Below, in pieces: positions 28,919-31,639 of a stretch of DNA of 31,639 nucleotides. The DNA is from a virus. Position 1 is the first letter of the stretch. Each line of letters starts with the position of its first letter. The position numbers were made by a program, and so were the translations under genes. The stretch is taken from IMG/VR virus record IMGVR_UViG_3300009176_000922, positions 1-31,639 of that record; one strand, written 5' to 3'. The notes beneath the pieces are model-generated. The model searched no databases, had not been told where the DNA came from, and worked only from the letters and a program-made list of their open reading frames with translations.

Positions 28919-29247
28919 AAAAGAACGAACACGAGAAGCTCGTCGAAGTTGCCGTTGAGCACTTCATCGCGCTGATGCGCGAGAGCCGGGAAAAGATCGA
29001 CACGGCGATTGAAAGCATCCTGGACGAAGCGGCTGCCCACGAAACCGATCCCACGCTCAAGGTGGGCTTCTCAATCTCCCTGGACCTCGACAAGCACCAG
29101 GCGGAATTCACGCTGGCTTTTGGCCTTCGCCACAAGCTCACCAGCGATGCCGAAATCCCCGACCCGGACCAGGGCGAACTTGTCGGCATCGATGGCGAGA
29201 GCGTCACGGGCAAGCTCAAGCCGAAGCGCCGCGCCGCGAACAACTGA
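28915..29247 (+). CDS. Early protein of unknown function (110 aa)
   Basis: The 110-residue protein begins with helices (EHEKLVEVAVEHFIALMRES), a second helix REKIDTAIESILDEAA, then a beta part (LKVGFSISLDLDKHQAEFTL) and a basic end (KPKRRAANN). No family is recognised. The pattern helix-helix-beta hairpin with a basic tail could bind nucleic acid. ATGA overlap sets the start. Confidence 0.6.
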   Translation: MKKNEHEKLVEVAVEHFIALMRESREKIDTAIESILDEAAAHETDPTLKVGFSISLDLDKHQAEFTLAFGLRHKLTSDAEIPDPDQGELVGIDGESVTGKLKPKRRAANN

Positions 29248-29251
29248 GCCT

Positions 29252-29752
29252 GTGTTCCTCAAAAACTACACCAGCGAGGTTCCGGCCCTCCGTTCTGTCG
29301 CGCGAATGGAGGAAATCCTCATTAAAGCCGGGGTGCAGTCGATCGTGAAGGAGTACGGTCCCGCGGCCGAGGTCGCGGCGATCATGTTCCGCATCGACCT
29401 GAACGGCCGCGCCATCACGGTACGGCTCCCGGCCGACAAAGCGCGTTGCCAGGATGCCCTGTGGAAGGATTACGTTGGTAAAGACCGGGTCAGTCACGAC
29501 GGGCAATACGTCCTCAATCATCGCAAGCCCAAGCGCCGCGCGGCCTTTGCCGAACAGGCGGAGCGCACGGCGTGGAAGCTTGTCCTCGATTGGGTGGAAG
29601 TGCAGATCTCCATGATTGCCCTGCAACAGGCCGAAATAACCCAGGTCTTCCTCCCCTATATCTGGGACGAATCCCGACGGGTTACCTTCTTTGACCAGGT
29701 CAAAGCGGAACGTTTCGCCGCCCTGCCGGCACCGGAAGCGGTTCCGGCCTGA
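29252..29752 (+). CDS. Conserved-type early phage protein (166 aa)
   Basis: The GTG start at 29252 is chosen because the family-like opening is (M)FLKNYTSEVPALRSVARMEE followed by ILIKAG. The rest includes VAAIMFRIDLNGRAITVRLP (about 46-65), and the helix EQAERTAWKLVLDWVEVQIS and MIALQQAEITQVFLPYIW (about 101-140). Sequences with 'V.F.I......I..RLP' then 'QAER.AWR...DWV.AQ.....' occur in many phages beside replication genes; their function is unknown to me. It starts four bases after the upstream stop. Confidence 0.65.
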   Translation: MFLKNYTSEVPALRSVARMEEILIKAGVQSIVKEYGPAAEVAAIMFRIDLNGRAITVRLPADKARCQDALWKDYVGKDRVSHDGQYVLNHRKPKRRAAFAEQAERTAWKLVLDWVEVQISMIALQQAEITQVFLPYIWDESRRVTFFDQVKAERFAALPAPEAVPA

Positions 29753-29778
29753 TAAACTCAACTGAAACCTATCTCCCC

Positions 29779-30072
29779 ATGTCCCTGAAGCTTCCCTATC
29801 TCGAGCCTACTGGCGGTCCTTTGTACTGGATGAACGAACAGGGCCCACTCAAGGCCGCCGTCCAGCGATACCTGAAACAAGAAGAACTGCGCCCGGGCGA
29901 ATTCGACCTGGTGCGCGATTACTGCGTTTACTGGGCGAAGGCGCCGGCGTGGCGCGTCCCGGATTCTGACAAATACCAGGAGGCCGTTCAGAATCTTGAG
30001 CAGGCAACCACGCTGGAGGCCCTGGAGAAGTCAATTCGTTGGCTCCTCGACTTTGGGATCGATCCTTTCTGA
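29779..30072 (+). CDS. Early protein of unknown function (97 aa)
   Basis: The 97-residue product contains LYWMNEQGPLKAAVQRYLKQ, FDLVRDYCVYWAKAPAWRVP and a helical end (LEQATTLEALEKSIRWLLDF). It is compact, with many aromatic residues and no signal or membrane part. No family assignment. It lies directly before the RusA gene and is separated from the previous gene by 26 bases. Confidence 0.55.
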   Translation: MSLKLPYLEPTGGPLYWMNEQGPLKAAVQRYLKQEELRPGEFDLVRDYCVYWAKAPAWRVPDSDKYQEAVQNLEQATTLEALEKSIRWLLDFGIDPF

Positions 30073-30084
30073 CACCTGCCTGCA

Positions 30085-30594
30085 ATGCCCGAGCCGGTCG
30101 TCAGCTTCTGGGTTCCGGGGCGCGCGAAAACACAGGGGAGCAAGACAGCAGGGCTGGTGCGCACACGCGATGGCAGGGTCATACCCACCATGCGCGAAAG
30201 CGGCGGCGCCGAATGGCGTGCTTGGCGATCGCAGGTTCGCGACGCTGCGATCGCCGCCTTCGGTGATTTCCGCGCCCCGCTCGACGGGCCGATCTCGATT
30301 GCCCTGACCTTTTTCTTCGTTCGGCCGAAGGGGCACTTCGGCACGGGCTGCAATTCCGAACGACTGAAGGCCGACGCCCCCACCCATCCCTGGGGTTGCC
30401 GGGACGACATCGACAAGCTCGCCCGCGCAGTCAACGACAGCCTGGCAACGGTCGTCTTTGGCGACGACGGGCAGATCGTGAGCGCCTACCTGGCGAAGCG
30501 GTTCGGCCCGACCTACGGCCTCCAGATCCAGGTCTTCGCCGAACCGGAGGCCGTGCTTGCGCTGCCAGATGCCAAACAGCTCGCCTTGCTGTGA
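30085..30594 (+). CDS. rusA: RusA-family Holliday junction resolvase (169 aa)
   Basis: RusA enzymes resolve four-way junctions formed during phage recombination. The family pattern is clear: FWVPGRAKTQGSK at the N-terminus (residues 8-20), the acidic metal-binding core RDDIDKLARAVNDSL (106-120, with Asp107/108/110), and VVFGDDGQIV (123-132, Asp127/128). Length (169) is slightly above E. coli RusA owing to a short insert around residues 83-100. Placement with Bet and an O-like initiator fits a recombination-dependent replication module. The stop overlaps the next gene's GTG. Confidence 0.88.
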   Translation: MPEPVVSFWVPGRAKTQGSKTAGLVRTRDGRVIPTMRESGGAEWRAWRSQVRDAAIAAFGDFRAPLDGPISIALTFFFVRPKGHFGTGCNSERLKADAPTHPWGCRDDIDKLARAVNDSLATVVFGDDGQIVSAYLAKRFGPTYGLQIQVFAEPEAVLALPDAKQLALL

Positions 30595-31349
30595 GCCAGC
30601 CTCTCACTGGAATCGTCCGACGACGCTGGTCCGATCTTCCTAGGACCGAGTACGCGCTCATCCTATCCCTGGCGGACATGGTCGATTCGAGCACGCGGCA
30701 ATGGCGCACGACGTGGGAGGATTTATCCCGGCGATCCCGATGGCCACTGCGTACAGTAACTCACGCAGGGTACCGACTCAGAGATGCTCGCTGGATCCAA
30801 ATCCAGTCTACAGGCAGAGGAATCGTCATAACGCTTACCCCCGAATCAGGGGTTTCCATTAAGCAGTCTGGTCGGCAACCCATTGCCGATCAGAAAGGCA
30901 ACCCATTGCCGACCAGATCGGCAACCCGCGGCCTACCAGATCGGCAACCCACTGCCGATATTGACAGCCCCCCTCATACTCCCCCTCGGGCGAACGCCCC
31001 TTCACGCCCTTTCTCCGGTAACGCGAAGGGTAAAATGTGTGTGAGCACACCTAACCTGGGCAATGGGCCGGGCACACACACACCGGCCGTGCCGGAGGGG
31101 AAAAAGCGAATACCCGCCGTTCTCGAAGTCCCGACCTTTGAACCGCTCGACACCCGCATGGCTCCCAGGCTCCGACGGCGTTATGCCGACCAGGTCGAGG
31201 CCATCCTCAAATCCAAGCTCGTCGCCATCGATAACCACGTTCTTCGCAATGGCGGGGACAGCGCCTTGTCAGAAGCCGCCTCGACAGCCATTCGGGAGCA
31301 CCTCGCAGCCGTGAAGGCCTGGGCCGTTGGCATCCGACCCAAGGCGTGA
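30591..31349 (+). CDS. O-like replication initiator carrying the origin iterons (252 aa)
   Basis: GTG 30591 overlaps the rusA stop (GTGA); the longer upstream opening is a shadow of rusA. Residues 1-85 are a winged helix-turn-helix (RTEYALILSLADMVDSSTRQ, then TWEDLSRRSRWPLRTVTHAG and the wing RLRDARWIQIQSTGRGIVIT). Residues 94-123 are encoded by four tandem DNA repeats. A low-complexity linker follows, and then a helical C-terminal domain (RMAPRLRRRYADQVEAILKS onwards, about 185-250). This plan, DNA-binding N-domain, iterons inside the gene, C-domain for helicase loading, is that of lambda O. The protein is not recognisably similar to O in sequence, so the function is inferred. Confidence 0.65.
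   Translation: MSQPLTGIVRRRWSDLPRTEYALILSLADMVDSSTRQWRTTWEDLSRRSRWPLRTVTHAGYRLRDARWIQIQSTGRGIVITLTPESGVSIKQSGRQPIADQKGNPLPTRSATRGLPDRQPTADIDSPPHTPPRANAPSRPFSGNAKGKMCVSTPNLGNGPGTHTPAVPEGKKRIPAVLEVPTFEPLDTRMAPRLRRRYADQVEAILKSKLVAIDNHVLRNGGDSALSEAASTAIREHLAAVKAWAVGIRPKA
30870..30959. repeat. Four tandem palindromic iterons, probable replication origin
   Basis: Units at 30870-30893, 30894-30916, 30917-30939 and 30940-30959 (the last lacks its tail). The consensus is close to TCGGCAACCCATTGCCGA followed by (T/C)CAG; the core is a palindrome (TCGGCAA, 4-base spacer, TTGCCGA), perfect in unit 1. Unit 3 is the most diverged. The period of 23 bases is not a multiple of three, so the encoded peptide does not repeat: the DNA, not the protein, is conserved. 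Confidence 0.8.
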
Positions 31350-31381
31350 CGTTATCCCGGCCTGCCCCAATACAATCACCC

Positions 31382-31588
31382 ATGCCTAAAGCACCCAAAG
31401 AATACCTTGGCGACAGCGTCTACGTCTCGTTCGACGGGATGGTGTACACGCTCACCACCGACGACGGTCTCGGCCCCACGAACACGATTCATCTCGAGCC
31501 GGCGATCGTGAACGCCTTCCTCGATTTCAAGCAGCGCATGGAGGCGCAGCAAGGCGAAGCCCCGAATGAACCGCCGGATCCGTCATGA
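31382..31588 (+). CDS. Small protein of unknown function (68 aa)
   Basis: ATG 31382 (MPKAPKEYLGDSVYVSFDGM) gives 68 residues; an upstream in-frame start at 31346 overlapping the previous stop is less likely. The sequence YLGDSVYVSFDGMVYTLTTD followed by IHLEPAIVNAFLDF is the pattern of small phage proteins that often lie before genes of the type at 31585, with an acidic beta part and a short helix. Function unknown. The stop overlaps the next ATG (ATGA). Confidence 0.65.
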   Translation: MPKAPKEYLGDSVYVSFDGMVYTLTTDDGLGPTNTIHLEPAIVNAFLDFKQRMEAQQGEAPNEPPDPS

Positions 31589-31639
31589 ACGCGCGGTATA
31601 TCCTGAATGCGGACGGCAAACCCGTCTCCGAGCCTGACC
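31585..31639 (+). CDS. N-terminal part of the small phage protein whose C-terminus is at 1-155
   Basis: ATG 31585 overlaps the preceding stop and is open to the window's end, giving 18 residues: MNARYILNADGKPVSEPD. This opening is typical, from memory, of a phage protein family whose C-terminus contains LWETMVFGG, the sequence found in the first 155 bases here. The two pieces are therefore probably one gene broken by the arbitrary ends of a circular sequence. Confidence 0.65.
   Translation, partial: MNARYILNADGKPVSEPD

Noticed and set aside
30870-30959. A CRISPR array
   Set aside because: The repeats are contiguous and palindromic without unique spacers, and lie inside a coding sequence; iterons explain them better.

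Overview
This window looks like the near-complete genome of a temperate, tailed, lambda-type bacteriophage in its free (non-integrated) form, written as a circularly permuted contig. Three observations support this. A full set of head genes (GpA-type terminase, lambda-B-type portal, S49/ClpP-type protease with scaffold, major capsid) lies left of the integrase, and recombination/replication genes lie right of it. A complete attP, with a tRNA-Arg(UCU) 3'-end core and repeat arms on both sides, lies in the middle rather than split at the ends. The first 155 bases and last 55 bases are the C-terminal and N-terminal parts of what looks like one gene, so the ends are near-adjacent on a circle. The DNA is GC-rich. 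Lipoprotein and Sec-type leader peptides suggest a Gram-negative host. The Thr/Asn-rich tail proteins and the integrase style remind me of phages of Verrucomicrobiota and relatives, but the sequence does not prove a host.

Layout. 1-581: end of the early operon, with two small membrane proteins. 582-1604: a minus-strand lipoprotein moron flanked by hairpins and by a repeat-rich region that should hold late promoters and possibly cos. 1605-9795: head module (TerS, TerL, two small genes, a Cys-rich small protein, portal, protease/scaffold, capsid, connector-type genes). 9799-14489: an accessory block with an adaptor-like protein, a 1248-residue tailspike that has a Sec signal peptide, a tiny lipoprotein and a two-helix membrane protein. 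14486-21257: tail module (terminator-like, tube-like, chaperone-like, an unusually short tape-measure candidate, and a 1084-residue protein I do not recognise). 21244-21987: a second secreted moron on the minus strand. 21988-22381: attP.

22382-24494 (minus strand): integration operon (unknown protein, Xis-like protein, integrase, ribbon-helix-helix protein). 24443-24541: divergent control region. 24542-31639 (plus strand): early operon with a second RHH protein, an excisionase-like HTH protein, Bet recombinase, a coiled-coil protein, many small phage genes, a RusA resolvase and an O-like replication initiator whose coding sequence carries four 23-24-bp iterons.

How it works together. The two RHH proteins and the HTH protein are the visible candidates for the lysis/lysogeny switch; no CI-like repressor is recognisable. 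Bet, RusA and the O-like protein with its internal origin would replicate and recombine the genome. The late operon builds a short non-contractile tail. No endolysin and no Bet-partner exonuclease could be recognised. Most adjacent genes overlap by ATGA or GTGA, several gaps are bridged by mini-ORFs joined the same way, and translational coupling appears to be the dominant expression mode.
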